Of a DNA stretch of 64,000 nt, positions 21,520 to 33,934 are shown piece after piece. Within the stretch, counting starts at the first letter, position 1; every line of letters starts with the position of its first letter. The notes under the pieces were generated by a model. It saw nothing but the letters and a program-made list of their open reading frames with translations, made no database searches and was not told where the DNA came from. The stretch is from the NCBI GenBank assembly GCA_036924085.1, contig JAVGWX010000005.1, forward strand, positions 94,275,264 to 94,339,263, in the 5' to 3' direction. The position numbers and the translations under genes were made by a program. The DNA comes from Ariolimax columbianus. Lineage: Eukaryota > Mollusca > Gastropoda > Stylommatophora > Arionidae.

Positions 21520-21970
21520 TCCATTACCTTTACTTCATTGTTACATAACCTGGCTTCTTACATGCTTGTGTGCATTCATTTGACTTAATGCTGCTATTGG
21601 TCTATTGTTTTAACTTTGGTTCATTATCTAACCCTTTTCAACTTAACGCAGTCAAAGGCGTCCGCCCAATTACCATACACCATCACGACCGAAGACACTA
21701 CCACCCGTTAATCCTTTCTTTCCCTTACTTTTGATTAATTGGAAACAGAAATTAGTTTTGTTTACATTTTTAATTAGCCTGTCAGAAATAATGGTACAGA
21801 TGTACTAGAATAAAAGACACACAAACAAAACGTTAAAAGCAACTTAAGTGTAGAAAGCAGTGACACGTAGAGTCATTAGTAATCTAAAGGTGACAATATT
21901 ACAAAATGAATAAATTAACAGAGAAGCTATTTGCATTTTAATGTTAGTCTCCTGGTATTTAGTGTCAGGA
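21520..21970. other. Unassigned spacer
   Basis: No gene recognised. Confidence 0.4.
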
Positions 21971-21974
21971 GACT

Positions 21975-22167
21975 GTTTGCTGTCTGTCCATGAGATGACA
22001 TCCAGAGATTAGTTTTAGATCATTATGTTTGCTGTCTGTCCATGAGATGATATCCAGAGATTGGTTTAAGGTCATTATGTTTGCTGTCAATCTATGAGAT
22101 GACATCCAGAGATTGTTTTCAGGTCATTATGTTTGCTGTCTGTCCATGAGATGACATCCAGAGATTA
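21975..22167. repeat. 52-bp minisatellite, nearly 4 copies
   Basis: The unit is 'tttgctgtctgtccatgaga', then 'tgacatccagagatt' and a variable 'ggtcattatg'. Unit three has 'caatct' in place of 'ctgtcc'. Confidence 0.92.
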
Positions 22168-22169
22168 CC

Positions 22170-23085
22170 AATTTATTTAGGATCTAAGAGCCAGGTAACA
22201 AAAGTTAGGAGGCAGACAACGTGCTGGATGAAAAGTATATACAGCGAGGGAGAAAATTGTAAATCAGACACTGGTCATGATATACTAGGGGCCACAGCAA
22301 CATTTCTAGACACCATGCCGAACTGACGCACGGGACATGAGATGCAATGGTTTACACGTATTAACATTCTTATGGAAATGATCTTCGATGCCGCGTTGTG
22401 ATCTTACTATTTATCTTTCGAGCCAATAAACCATTAACATTTAATAATAACGACTAAAGCATTCTCATTTCAGAAGTAAAGAAGACAGTACAAGACACGA
22501 GTAATGGAGACAAGCAACATGCAGGACCACCATAAATATAGAGTGATAGAGAATTTAGGCGTAGATACAATAACTGATCTGTGGCATACTATCTACAATA
22601 CTTAATCTACATAGCGCGGCCTGATTACATCTGTCTTTAAAACACATCAAGCAACAGAATGTTTCGATCTCAGCAAATAAGATACTGATCACAATTATAC
22701 AGGAGAGAAGTAGGTGCAGGGTAGACAATGAAACTCTGGGCGAACAATTTGAATTTTGACAGAACAACAGACCAAGAGAAGAATGTTATAAATAATGATT
22801 CTACCAGAAAAATATATGGCTTGGCTTCGTTCGTTCTCAATCTCCTGCTACTAAATCCTGAAAGGGCTTAAGTAGCAGAATGTAGTCCAGAGAACAGAAT
22901 ACGTTGTGTCGTAGTTGACAGCTTGACTGCGATATTTGCACCTTTCGGTCCAACACATTCGACTTTAACAAGCATATATAAGTTCAATAAAGCATGTATG
23001 TGTGTTTTATAAATTACATTAACAATTTTCTGGCATGAAAAACTAATTAAATATTTGGAGAGCATTGCTATGGATCGGGGAAGAT
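22170..23085. other. Unassigned AT-rich spacer
   Basis: I recognise no domain. Frames on the minus strand here are short and lack motifs. Confidence 0.4.
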
Positions 23086-23089
23086 ATAC

Positions 23090-23640
23090 GACTAATCAGG
23101 AACTTATAGTACGAGCAAACTGCAATTGTAAGATCTGGTTGGATATGCTCACCAAGTTTAACTGTAAAGAGGATGAGATTGAGAAAGATGCACACTGCTC
23201 CCTTGTCTGTTTAACATTTACATAGAACATATTTCTCAACAGACAGAGGAAACGACGTGACTCATTAACCATCGCTGGAGTATGTATAAATAATCTTAGC
23301 TATGCGGACGACGCAGTTCTCATATACGAATAGAAAGCCAACAAGAACTACATGAATTGGTGATTCAAGTAAAGAACAAAAGTCAGGTATATGGGTATGG
23401 CATTACCATAGAAAACGAAAACTATGATAAATAACAAAGTAGACAAGAAATATGCTCTACAGATAAGACCACATTATCAAACACTAGTACAAGTGAAGAG
23501 CTTCTTCATAGCTGTAAATAGGAAAACCCCATTAAAAAATGAACAAGGAAAAACTTGACAGTGTACCATTAAGGCAGGAGACAGAACTTTGGAGATCCAT
23601 TACAGCCGACCTTCGATCTTATTTCCTACCGACTGTCTAT
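23090..23640 (+). mobile_element. LINE RT fragment (LINE-D related)
   Basis: The plus strand shows 'LSYADDAVLIYE' at about 23296-23331, the catalytic YADD box. Before it come traces of the 'GVRQGC...SP' block (degraded, 23180-23215) and 'HISQQTEE'. After it follow 'LHELVIQVKNKSQVYGYGIT', then 'VDKKYALQI' and 'LVQVKSF', matching the order in RTE-like palms. Several frameshifts are needed. It resembles LINE-D at 43335-44365. Confidence 0.75.
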
Positions 23641-23719
23641 AGTTCGCGTTTAACAATATCATTGCTACATTATGTAAAACGAACCTGCCTATTTTCATTA
23701 CTATCCTTCAAATAATATT

Positions 23720-25285
23720 TTCTACATAGATTGTTACTTACTAAGTCGCTACTCATCTACCCTGAGATGTAGAGTCTTCTACTTTACTTAGTCGCCTCTC
23801 ATCTACCTAAGGGTTTAGAATCGTCTACCTTACAAAGTCGCTTCTCTTTTACCCTTGGACGTAGAGTCTTCTACCTTACTAAGTCGCTCCTCTTCTACCC
23901 TGGAGTGTAGAGTCTTCTACCTTACTAAGTCACTCCTCTTCTACCCTGGAGTGTAGAGTCTTCTACCTTACTAAGTCACTCCTCTTCTACCCTGGAGTGT
24001 AGAGTCTTCTACCTTACTAAGTCACTCCTCTTCTACCCTGGAGTGTAGAGTCTTCTACCTTACTAAGTCACTCCTCTTCTACCCTGGAGTGTAGAGTCTT
24101 CTACCTTACTAAGTCACTCCTCTTCTACCCTGGAGTGTAGAGTCTTCTACCTTACTAAGTCGCTCCTCTTCTACCCTGGGATGTAGAGGTGTACCTTACT
24201 ACGTCGCTCCTCTTTTACCCTGGAGTGTAGAGTCTTCTACCTTACTAAGTCGCTTCTCTTCTACCCTGGAGTGTAGAGTCTTCTACCTTACTAAGTCACT
24301 CCTCTTCTACCCTGGAGTGTAGAGTCTTCTACCTTACTAAGTCACTCCTCTTCTACCCTGGAGTGTAGAGTCTTCTACCTTACTAAGTCACTCCTCTTCT
24401 ACCCTGGAGTGTAGAGTCTTCTACCTTACTAAGTCGCTCCTCTTCTACCCTGGGATGTAGAGGTGTACCTTACTACGTCGCTCCTCTTTTACCCTGGAGT
24501 GTAGAGTCTTCTACCTTACTAAGTCGCTTCTCTTCTACCCTGGAGTGTAGAGTCTTCTACCTTACTAAGTCACTCCTCTTCTACCCTGGAGTGTAGAGTC
24601 TTCTACCTTACTAAGTCACTCCTCTTCTACCCTGGAGTGTAGAGTCTTCTACCTTACTAAGTCACTCCTCTTCTACCCTGGGATGTAGAGGTGTACCTTA
24701 CTACGTCGCTCCTCTGTTACCCTGGAGTGTAGAGTCTTCTACCTTACTAAGTCGCTTCTCTTCTACCCTGGAGTGTAGAGTCTTCTACCTTACTAAGTCG
24801 CTTCTCTTTTACCCTTGGACGTAGAGTCTTCTACCTTACTAAGTCACTCCTCTTCTACCCTGGGGTGTAGAGTCTTCTACCTTACTAAGTCACTCCTCTT
24901 CTACCATGGAGTGTAGAGTCTTCTACCTTACTAAGTCACTCCTCTTCTACCCTGGAGTGTAGAGTCTTCTACCTTACTAAGTCACTCCTCTTCTACCCTG
25001 TAGTGTAGAGTCTTCTACCTTACTAAGTCGCTCCTCTTCTACCCTGGAGTGTAGAGTCTTCTACCTTACTAAGTCACTCCTCTTCTACCCTGGAGTGTAG
25101 AGTCTTCTACCTTACTAAGTCGCTCCTCTTCTACCCTGGAGTGTAGAGTCTTCTACCTTACTAAGTCGCTCCTCTTCTACCCTGGGATGTAGAGGTGTAC
25201 CTTACTACGTCGCAACTCTTCTACCCTGGGGTGTAGAGTCTTCTACCTTACTTAGTCACCTCTCATCTACCCTAGGATGTAGAGT
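23720..25285. repeat. 46-bp satellite, about 33 copies
   Basis: The unit is 'ttactaagtcactcctcttc', then 'taccctggagtgtagagtct' and 'tctacc'. Two small hairpins recur: 'gtaga gtct tctac' and 'tctac cctggagt gtaga'. A variant unit with 'gggatgtagaggtgtacc' and 'ctacgtcgc' recurs at about 24187, 24463, 24691 and 25197, giving a higher-order arrangement whose first interval is 276 bp (six units). Outer units at both ends are the most diverged. Confidence 0.97.
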
Positions 25286-25289
25286 ATGC

Positions 25290-25645
25290 CAGAAAGAGTG
25301 CATGTCTATTCTATCCGCTGACTTCCTCTTGACCTGGTTCCAATCTTATATACGTGATTCAGTTCGCTAATTGATAATTGCATTTTCCGCCACGCATGAT
25401 TATTGTGCCAAGGTATTTACATCTGTGGACTGGTTCTATTGAGTAAACTAAACAACAGCAGCAACCCAGTCTGAAAGAATCATGAGGCGTGTTTATGTTT
25501 GCACGCCACAGCTGTCCCAGTTATCGGCTTTGTTTGTGAACAATTAATTTTTGCATTTTTGGTCACAGATAAATTATAAAATGGTCAACAGCTGTTCTCT
25601 AAATAAGTTGAAGTAGGTCCGTTGTGTGGACAATATTAGAATAGG
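25290..25645. other. Unassigned spacer
   Basis: No gene recognised. Confidence 0.4.
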
Positions 25646-26075
25646 AGTGAGAAATCTCTGTGTGGCGTACAGCAGTATTGCAAAGCCAGAAACACTTACC
25701 GTATTTGTGGATAGTTAACAGTCTCAGCAGTGAGAAATCTCTGTGTAGCTTACAATCGTATTTCAGAGCCAGAAACATTTACTGTATTTGTGGATAGTTA
25801 GCAGTCTCAGCAGTGAGAAATCTCTGTGTAGCTTACAATCGTATTTCAGAGCCAGAAACATTTACTGTATTTGTGGATAGTTAGCAGTCTCAGCAGTGAG
25901 AAATCTCTGTGTCGCTTACAATAGTATTTCAAAGCCAGAAACACTTACCGTATTTGTGGATAGCTAGCAGTCTCAGCAGTGACAAATCTCTGTGTAGCTT
26001 ACAATCGTATTTCAGAGCCAGAAACACTTACCGTATTTGTAGATAGCTAGCAGTCTCAGCAGTTAGGAATCTTTG
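25646..26075. repeat. 83-bp tandem repeat, 5 copies
   Basis: Units begin 'gtgagaaatctctgtgtagc' and end 'agcagtctcagca'. Units two and three are the closest pair. The sequence is unrelated to the 83-bp array at 21 kb despite equal length. Confidence 0.95.
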
Positions 26076-26079
26076 TGTA

Positions 26080-26685
26080 TTGACAATATTGATCTAGCTC
26101 TTCCAATCATTGTTGTGTGCATACCGTACATGACACGTCTGGTTATCAGGTATGATGGACAAGGAAAACCCCGAACAGTTGTCTCACGTAAGTTACTTTC
26201 TCTGTCACTCCATTTGTTAAAGTATAGGGCCAACACCGCATTTGACTCCCTTAACCAGCTTTCAAGGGAGCCTTATTCCATTCATTTGAAGTGACATGCT
26301 ATAGTCATAGATTTTACATGGTGAAGTTGCCAGCTCCATGCATAACCTCCTGTAGTCGGCTCTGAATACATGCAAGGAAGGAAACAGTTGTTCTATTATG
26401 TTTTCCACTGGAACCACTCCAGAGTGGTATAGTTTCTTTGTTTGTAAGCATTAAAACATGGACAATGAAACGTTGGCATATAGAAGAATGAGGTGTATCT
26501 TGTGGAAGGAAAGAAAAATACAGAGGTCTTGGAGAAGTTGGGGGTGAAACAAGAAGTAGTGAACACAATTAGACAGACCATTAAGCTATTTTAGTCATAT
26601 AAAAGGCATAGCTTCTTACTGAAAACAATACTGGAAGGAAATGGGAGAGCACACGTGTCAGAAGTAAACAAAAATGTTAACTAAA
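26080..26685. other. Unassigned spacer
   Basis: A short plus-strand frame at 26073-26294 has no domain I recognise. Nothing else is seen. Confidence 0.4.
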
Positions 26686-26689
26686 CTAA

Positions 26690-28120
26690 TAGTTGTCCAT
26701 TGTGAGCAAAGATAACGACAATGTTAGATATGTACTGCGAGATGTGTTCTTATATGATTGTAAAGACCAATCCTGGAACGGTAGACCCGGTTGCACCCAG
26801 GGCATACAGGCGGGGAGTCGGCTGCTGAGTCGTCGTGCCTTTTGTTTGTTCGGGCAGTATGCTTCCTCCGAGCCTCCCCGATGGATTCTCGGTCTATGCC
26901 ATCTCAGCAATTTTTGTGAGGTTAACGCGTCAGAGAGGACGAAATTTTGCAACTCCCAGGAGGTGACATCAATGTTTAGTATTTTCGGAGACACGTCCAA
27001 GGAGTCCCATGTAGTTTTCCACCACCACCCCCCCCCCCCAGATGAGCGCCTGTCTGTTCTGAGCGGACAGTATAGCAGGTGCTTGGAGATGCGCTCATCG
27101 GGCACGCAACGAACATATTCCGTCCATATATTCTGAGCGTTTTTTTCAGAAACGTATCGATGATCGACATGTTTGATTTGTTAAGAAATTCAAAGTTAGG
27201 CAGTTTGTGTTGCCATATGATCCAGCCTACGCAGACATCTTAAGTGAAAAACTATTTATGTGTCTGACGTGTCTGCTATACACTGTCTATGTTTCACGGG
27301 AATGCGGCTGGGTGGTTAACACTGCAGCACAACACACTTTTATCTGGGTGGCGACACTGATGCCTTGTCGGTTCCAGACGTTTGATTGGAGCCTCCCAAA
27401 CGCAGAGATTGTCTTTGCAATCCTGCTGTATACATCAGAGTCGATTTTCACTTCCATTGTGAGTGTACTACCTAGGTAGATGAAGCTATACACTGGAGAT
27501 TTTGGTTTTGTACGGCAATGTTTAGTTCGATGTGTAGCTCCCCATGGACAGGCTGAAAAAGTTAAGCTTTTTTCTAGTGTTGATCGTGAGACCAAAGTTA
27601 CTGCATGCGACCGAAAACTCCGTCAGGGTGGGCTGCATATCTTATTCTGGGCACGTGTTAAGGGCGTAGTCGTCAGCGAACAAGAGATCGTGGTTTCACT
27701 CCTGTTTGTGTAATACTTCAGGCGTCTCGGATTGAACAACTGACCTTGCGTGTTGCACATGATTTGCATGTCAGTAGCATCGCCATGTACAGCATTAGTG
27801 AGTATTGCTGTAAAGACCACATTAAAGAGTGTCAGTGCCAGCACACATATCTGCTTGGCACCGCTGGTGACTGGGAAGGCAAAAGACAATTCTATTTCGT
27901 GCAGTACTCGAGCCAACATGCCACTATATAACTGGCGTACAACCGCAATGCATTTTTCAAAGACTTTAATTATATCATGTACACAGGTCACAGTGTTGTT
28001 CTTGACACCAATTAAAAGGATGGACAGAGAAAAGTCTGGCAGAAATAAAACCATCAAGACAAGAGTTATACAATGCTGAAGATGCATTTCACATACCCTT
28101 CGATATGGAGATGACACATC
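26690..28120 (-). mobile_element. LINE-C: RT to C2H2 terminus, copy 2
   Basis: Read from 28120 down, 'VVRQLYSGMLARVLHEIELS' and 'FPVTSGAKQICVLALTLFNV' form the RT 'G...QG...P.LF' block, with the usual Gly-Cys changed to Ile-Cys. 'FADDYALNT' (about 27645-27672) is the catalytic box. 'YLGSTLTMEVKIDSDVYSRI' and 'GRLQSNVW' (about 27400-27490) follow. The 3' part has 'LNIDVTSWEL' and then 'CPGCNRVYRSRIGLYNHIRT', ending in His (about 26740-26805), a C2H2 finger. Frameshifts separate these blocks and a poly-C/G run at 27030 interrupts the tail. The same family ends the window at 63150-64000. Confidence 0.85.
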
Positions 28121-28279
28121 TACTGAACTGCACAGACTGGATGTAATATTCCTTTTTTCATGTCATGTTAATTAGCCATGCGGTTGGACTGATTTTTTTT
28201 ACATAAGTGTTACTAATAATGTTCGCCTAGGCATCTGAGGTCGTTGCGTGGGGTCGAACGCAACTATGACCAGTCGAAA

Positions 28280-30150
28280 CGGCACTCTGCCAGACCTTGT
28301 CTAGAGCAGGAAGGGGATTGGAGCGGGGGCGGGGTGGGGGAGGGTAGTTGCTATTTTTTCAAGACACGTATTTCGGGGACGGCCTCTCCTGCGCTTCCAG
28401 CCAGCTGGTTCGATACCCTTAGCACTTTGAGTTGCCTTGAGAAGGATCTGGTGAACTGGAACTTCCTGATCCAGACGGACAATATGTCCAAACAGAGAAA
28501 GGCGACGACGGTCCAGGACTTCTGATACAGTTAGGAGGTTAGTCATAGTAGAGACCTTGACATTACGTACGAGGTCGTACCAACGAATTCCAAGAACCTG
28601 CTGCTGGTTGCGCATATGAAAGGACTCGAGTCTTGAGATGTCCTTTTTCAGCAGAATCCAGGTTTCGGCCCCATACATTATCACTGAAGTCACACAGGAC
28701 TGGTAAATACGCAGTTTTGAACTCATGGATAATCTACTATTGTTCCACACACGGCTGCGGTCGTTCATCACCGAAGTAACGAAGCCAATCCGTCTTGACA
28801 TATCTGGGCTACTGTGTCCGTCAGATGACAATGTGCTTCCTTCTTCTTCTTCATCGTACGCTGTTTACAGCAATATTTACGTTGCACTGTTTTATTTTGT
28901 TAAGCATGTGGCTCAGTGCATCCGATTTCAACAGGCGTTTCTGTAGGGTTGCCCTCCTTAGCCTTTGGCTGTCCCCAGCCTAACTGCAAGGCAGCAGTTG
29001 TTTTTGGTCAGAGTTGTCTCTCTTAGGAAGTTGTCTTGCAGGACTATCGAGTCTTCCCTACTCGTGTCTATAGGGTTTGGCAATGATATGATGGACTATG
29101 TACTAGTTTGTACTATCCCGGAAGAGAGGCAGTCCGGTGTGACTGTGTCTCAGGATCGTCACGTCCTGCCAGAAACATAGCATATGCACGTGAGTGAGGT
29201 ATCTCTTTGCTCAATGTGCTTCCGAAATAAGAAAGTTAATTTACGCCCTCCGCTGTGTGGCCGCGAACTGCTATGTTCTGGGACCTTGTATCAGAGCCAA
29301 GAGACTGAATTTTGGTCTTCTCCTATGAGATTGATAGTCCCATATTTTGAGCTGTACTATCCAGATACTCAAGAAACTGCTACAACGCTGTGCTATCCGG
29401 GCTTAGCAGGACTATGTCATCCGCGTAGACAAGGTCAGTGATGCACGTTTGGTCTATAGTGATTCTATGGTGCTGAGAGCTGAGGCGGTCCAGGAGCCAG
29501 TCGATCGCCCGACAGAAGACTAAGTCGAATGCCGCCTTTAAGTCCTCGTATGCAGCGCAAAGGGGGCGAGTAAATGCGAGGTCTAACTCTGCCAGGAGAC
29601 GGAGCGCGAGGATGGTATCCACTATTGATCGACCTGGCCTGAAACCCGACTGACGTGGGCGACGTTTTGAGACCAGCAGCGGTTTCAGTTGGGCCAATAG
29701 CACGTGAGCGAATACTTTGCCTGGAACTAAAAGCAGAGTTATTGTCCCATAGTTGTTGCATTCTTTGCGGGTACCCTTTCCTTTGTAAAGGGTGACAACT
29801 ATCCCATCACGTGAATCGGCTGGAACACTTCCTGTCCTGTAGACCTGCATATTTCAGGAGTTCCAGCGGAATTAGAACGGAGCCCGCAGCAGGCTCATCT
29901 TTAAGCTTGGTACAAATGCATCATCCAGGTCAAGGCAGGTCGTGACTGGTGGATGGTTCAAGGCAAGCGTATAGTGCTCACTCCACCTAGCCACCACTTC
30001 TGCATACGTTCTGCAGGGTGAGCCATCTGACGTGTCCACAAACTCGACACTCTCGTGGGCCTTCTTCTTACTTCCAGTTCGGAGAAACTTCGGAATGTTC
30101 ATACATTGCACGAACAGGAGAGGGCTGCACAGGGGGCAGCCGAATAGCAT
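28280..30150 (-). mobile_element. LINE-B RT, split by Rep-A
   Basis: From 30150 downward come a pre-RT region, then 'VVTLYKGKGTRKECNNYGTI', 'LLVPGKVFAHVLLAQLKPLL', 'QSGFRPGRSIVDTILALRLL' and 'YEDLKAAFD'. An internal deletion removes the middle palm, so 'AIDWLLDRL' is joined directly to 'DLVYADDIVLLS', the catalytic box (about 29410-29445). After 'FSYFGS' near 29235 the coding is cut by Rep-A (28841-29211). It resumes with 'SSDGHSSPDMSRRIG', 'YGAETWILLKKDI', 'QQQVLGIRWYDLVRN' and 'RRLSLFGHIVRLD', ending near 28300. Frameshifts and the deletion make it dead. Confidence 0.85.
28841..29211 (-). mobile_element. Rep-A copy 2 with 12-bp TSD
   Basis: This 371-bp insert matches 49044-49426 over its whole length. 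It is bounded by the direct repeat 'caatgtgcttcc' at 28829-28840 and 29212-29223, which is LINE-B sequence. On minus its 3' end is a (GAA)n tract ('gatgaagaagaagaag') and its 5' end is truncated relative to copy 3. So Rep-A moves by target-primed reverse transcription and inserted into LINE-B after that LINE had arrived. Confidence 0.93.
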
Positions 30151-30159
30151 TACAAGACA

Positions 30160-30345
30160 AATCCTGTTTCTGAATACTCAAGACAAAAGAAGTAAGTAGA
30201 GGCAGACCAAAACACACGCGGAGAAAAGATCTCGAAACAAACATAAGGAAAACAGGGAAAGCGTGGGCAAAGCTTGAACAGAAGGCACAGGACAGGAGGT
30301 CCTAGCATGTGTTTATTAAAGACATGTGCTCCAGAGGGATCTGAA
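30160..30345 (+). mobile_element. RTE-like LINE 3' tail, copy 1
   Basis: The plus strand encodes 'SRGRPKHTRRKDLETNIRKT' followed by 'GKAWAKLEQKAQDRRS' and a stop. This GRPK...WRRxLE...AQDR pattern ends many RTE-like elements. A second copy is at 57895-58110 in the same orientation. Confidence 0.8.
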
Positions 30346-30349
30346 ATGT

Positions 30350-31120
30350 TTTGATTGAATCTAGCGCTGGCAACTTGTTTGTTTTCCGTCATTTCGTAGA
30401 TTTCTAAATATGTTATTGTTATTGATTTCAAAGATGTTCACAAATAAGAGTTGTGCACTTTTGGCGAATGTTCTCGTGTTGCCAGGTTGTAATGGCTTAA
30501 AAAAATTTTTTTTTTTTTTTTTACATCCCCGTGAGTATTGGAAAGGTTTGCAACTGGTCCTGATCGTTGTGAAATATGGGGGTTCTCAGCAGGTCCATCT
30601 CTACGGAGACCACAGTGTCGATTCCCACCTTCTTGGCTAGGCTGCGGTAACAGTCTAATTCTAGATGTACGACATGGACGTGAGATGGTGTCTTGGTCAG
30701 CACGTTCCACCTTACCACGACGCAACCCCTTGTACCTTTCTAACAACCTTTATCCAAAGAACTGGACTTCACGTCTACACATTACAAATCAATGGCAGTT
30801 GTAGCAAATTATTTTACAAGATGAGGACGCCAACCTCACACACAGCCTTCTGAGTTGACTTATACGATATGGATGATGAAACAAAGAGTCTATTCTTCCT
30901 TACACTGTAAGCCATATAGAGTATAGAGAGGAGCCGCGATGATTTATGCACAGGTCAAGGGAGCAGCAGATAAAAAAAGTTTGAAAACCTTTGCTGTAAG
31001 GGGTCATTGGAACCACTGGGAGAATATCGTTTATTTCATGTCGTGTAACACACAACGATTCCCGTATCGATTCCGTCCCAGGGCCTCCTATTGTGATGGA
31101 AAGAATATGACCAGTATACC
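30350..31120. other. Spacer with T-run
   Basis: A T run of about 17 bases with one early interruption lies at 30505-30522. The minus-strand frame 30521-30718 has a run of plausible residues ('CYRSLAKKVGIDTVVSVEMD') that might be a worn coding fragment, but I cannot name it. Confidence 0.35.
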
Positions 31121-31124
31121 TCCA

Positions 31125-33347
31125 GGCGGAGGTCGTAAATAGCCTACGTACAAGCAAAAACACTGCCCCAGGTCCTGATGGAGTACAGTACTGCCACATA
31201 AAGCAGTTGGATGAGACAAGAGATAAGAAATATGGTGAAGGAGTTCAGCCACAATATAAAGACGTCATCTGTGCCTGATGACTGCCTTCATAGCTATCTG
31301 TGACCACTGCCTAAACTTGGTAAGGATTCCACGCTTCTCTGCAGCTATCGAATAATCACCATACAAAATGTATATGGAAAATTGCTCGAGAAGATAGTGG
31401 CCAGGAAAATAATGGCCTACCTTGAACGGGAGCAGATTCTACCCGACACGCTGGACAGCAATAGAACAGCGAAGGAAACCTGGGCTAACGCTGGAACTTT
31501 CGCGTATGCTGTTTACGAGGCGTTTCAGTCAAAGCAAGAAACAGTCGCAGAGCGACTCGACGTGGAAGACACATACAACCGTGTCGATTTTGGGACCTTA
31601 ATTACCTGTCTACAGCAGTGTGGTTTAAACCCGTGGCTGGTTAGTTGGATATCAGCTGCCCTGATGGAAAGAGCAGTTGCGGTACGCGTGGGAACGTGGA
31701 CATCAGAACCGAGGCGAATATGTCCAGGACTGCCTCAAGGGTCTCCGCTCTCACCGGTGCTGTTCAACATCTACACAGCAAAACGGGCCAATATTCAACC
31801 CACAGGGACAGGGCGAAAGTTGGTTGACATTTGCCGATGACATCCTAACGTACAGGACTGGCTCAGACAGGCAAGAGTTGGTCAACGACACCCAGGAAAC
31901 CTTCCAAGCAATCTTACAGTGGTGCCGCGACTCAAGCTCCAAGATCAATCCGAACAAGGTCTGCATGACGTGGTGCTCTTTAAATAATTCCATAGTAAAG
32001 GCTGAACTCCCGGGCATCACTTTTGATGGTTGCACCATTGACAGGTGTGATAGGTTGAAATACCTCGGATCGCATTTGATCGCAGTCTTTCCTATAACTG
32101 CCATGTTAAACCACATCGTACAAAGATGCAAGAGAGGGTTAGGAGCACTCAAGACCATGGCTGCTGCCGACTTGGAACAATGCCTCCTGTTCATCCTATT
32201 TCGTCAGGTCGTGTTGTCTGTCATTGATTACGGACTAGGCATCCTCACACTATCAAGAACACAGTGTGAAAGGTTGGACCGCATCCAGAATGAAGGTATA
32301 CGTTTGGTTCTGGGCTGCACTAGAGATACCTCGATTGTGATGATGCGGTACATGTTGGGATTGTTATCGGTGACATCCAGACATAAACTGGCACAAGTCA
32401 AAGCCTATATGCGTGTCACCACAGACACTCGACACCCACTGCACAGTAATATCTCAGATATCAAGGGATCAAGAATCAAGAGAGGGTCGTCATGGATGGC
32501 ACAGGCTGAGACAACAATCAGACACGTCACTCCAGCTGAGACGATAGCCAAAGGGGAAGAATGGGTCCACACTGGTGATAGAATGATAGAGTACCAGAGA
32601 GTCATCATAACATTAGGCAAGGAATGCAGAGAAAGGAACAACGAGAGAGCAGAGCACGAGGTAAATCAGCTGATAACTGAGAACACCCAGGAGAGTGACG
32701 CTGTCATATACACCGACGGATCAGTCGTGCGCAGTGGGACATCATGCTGGGGTTTCTCGGCTAGAGTGAGAGGAGAGGTCGTTGCTGAGCGCAGTAAGGC
32801 ATACATGTCAATAACCTCCAGTATGAGAATGGAGACGGAAGCAGTGACCTCAGCACTGAAATGGATATCTAAGACTTCTATAACAAGGGCAGTCATCGTG
32901 ACAGACGCGCAAGCCGTACTTCAGAAAGTACAGAAGGGATGGCTTAGGTACGAGTGGATAGCTGCTGTTGAGGCCTCAAACCTCCAGGCGCTGACCTGGA
33001 TCTACTGTCCTGCTCATGCCGGGGTTCAGGGCAATGAAAGAGCTGACATCTTGGCTTCACGGGTTCCCATCATGGGCACATTGGTGATGGACAGAAGTGA
33101 CATTTTGAAATCAATCAATGACCGCCTGCTGGATGAGGACACCGCAATAGATGAAACAGCAATCCACAGACTGCAAAGTTTCGACATTAAACGAGGTTCG
33201 AGCGGAATGGGGCGCATGAGAGGACGGCGCAGGAGAGTGTACAACCAGCGAGCTACAGGGACCATCATCATCCAAACCTTACGCCATTTGATGAGAGAGA
33301 CTGAGCACCTATGGGTATGCCCGGAGTGCAGTGACGTCAATTCTTAG
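31125..33347 (+). mobile_element. I-type LINE: RT plus RNase H pseudogene
   Basis: This is the longest coding relic in the window. 'SKNTAPGPDGVQYCHIKQL' (31150-31210) opens the RT. 'LEKIVARKIMAYLEREQILP' follows in the frame from 31382, then 'DVEDTYNRVDF' (first catalytic region) and 'CPGLPQGSPLSPVLFNIYTA'. A frameshift near 31820 moves to the frame ending at 33347, which has 'FADDILTYRTGSDRQE', 'KINPNKVCMTWCS' and 'LKYLGSHL'. The RNase H domain has 'AVIYTDGSVV' (Asp), 'RMETEAVTSALKW' (Glu), 'IVTDAQAVL' (Asp) and 'YCPAHAGVQGNERADILAS' (His and Asp), so its catalytic set looks complete. It ends in 'EHLWVCPECSD', a Cys motif. The endonuclease part is absent. Confidence 0.92.
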
Positions 33348-33349
33348 AA

Positions 33350-33930
33350 ACAGAAACATCCATGCATGTAGCAAAAGTCTACTAAATAGAGTTGTGGATG
33401 GGCCTAGGTTTCTCATCGTGTAAAACCAATTGCCACATAAACCAGCCATTGCAAAGCGCGCAAAGTACTTTGGTTCAGTCTTCCCAAAGCAAACCAACTG
33501 GAGTGGTGACCCTACTCTATGGCTGGAGGGAAAGGGGACAAGAACAAGAAATAAAATAGAGTGCAACAACTCATAGCGAGGGGCGAAGATGGTAAATCTA
33601 AGACGAGATACGTTGGAAATTTAACATTGTATGTAATACAAACACACATCAAAGATGAACACAAGTAGCAGCCAAAGAGGCACTTACATTAAGCGAACTG
33701 ATTTGTTTCTTTTAGAAAATGGTTTATGAGAATGTTTTATCTGATGTTGTGCATTTACTGTTGTGTATTCTGTAACTACATTTATTTTCAGCCGATGCAC
33801 AAAGATGTAGGTGTAAAAATACCTACACGGCTGGAGCCAAATTTTAGCCACTTTCAAGGTACTTGCAGTTTTTAGTATTATCTGGCATCTCATCAGTTGA
33901 CTGACAAAAGCGTTTTCACACAGACTGGAG
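33350..33930. other. LINE 3' flank and spacer
   Basis: This probably includes the 3' UTR of the preceding LINE. No gene is recognised. Confidence 0.4.
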
Positions 33931-33934
33931 TAAA

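Noticed and set aside
23720..25285. CRISPR array
   Set aside because: There are no distinct spacers between repeats. Units abut directly and the genome is eukaryotic.
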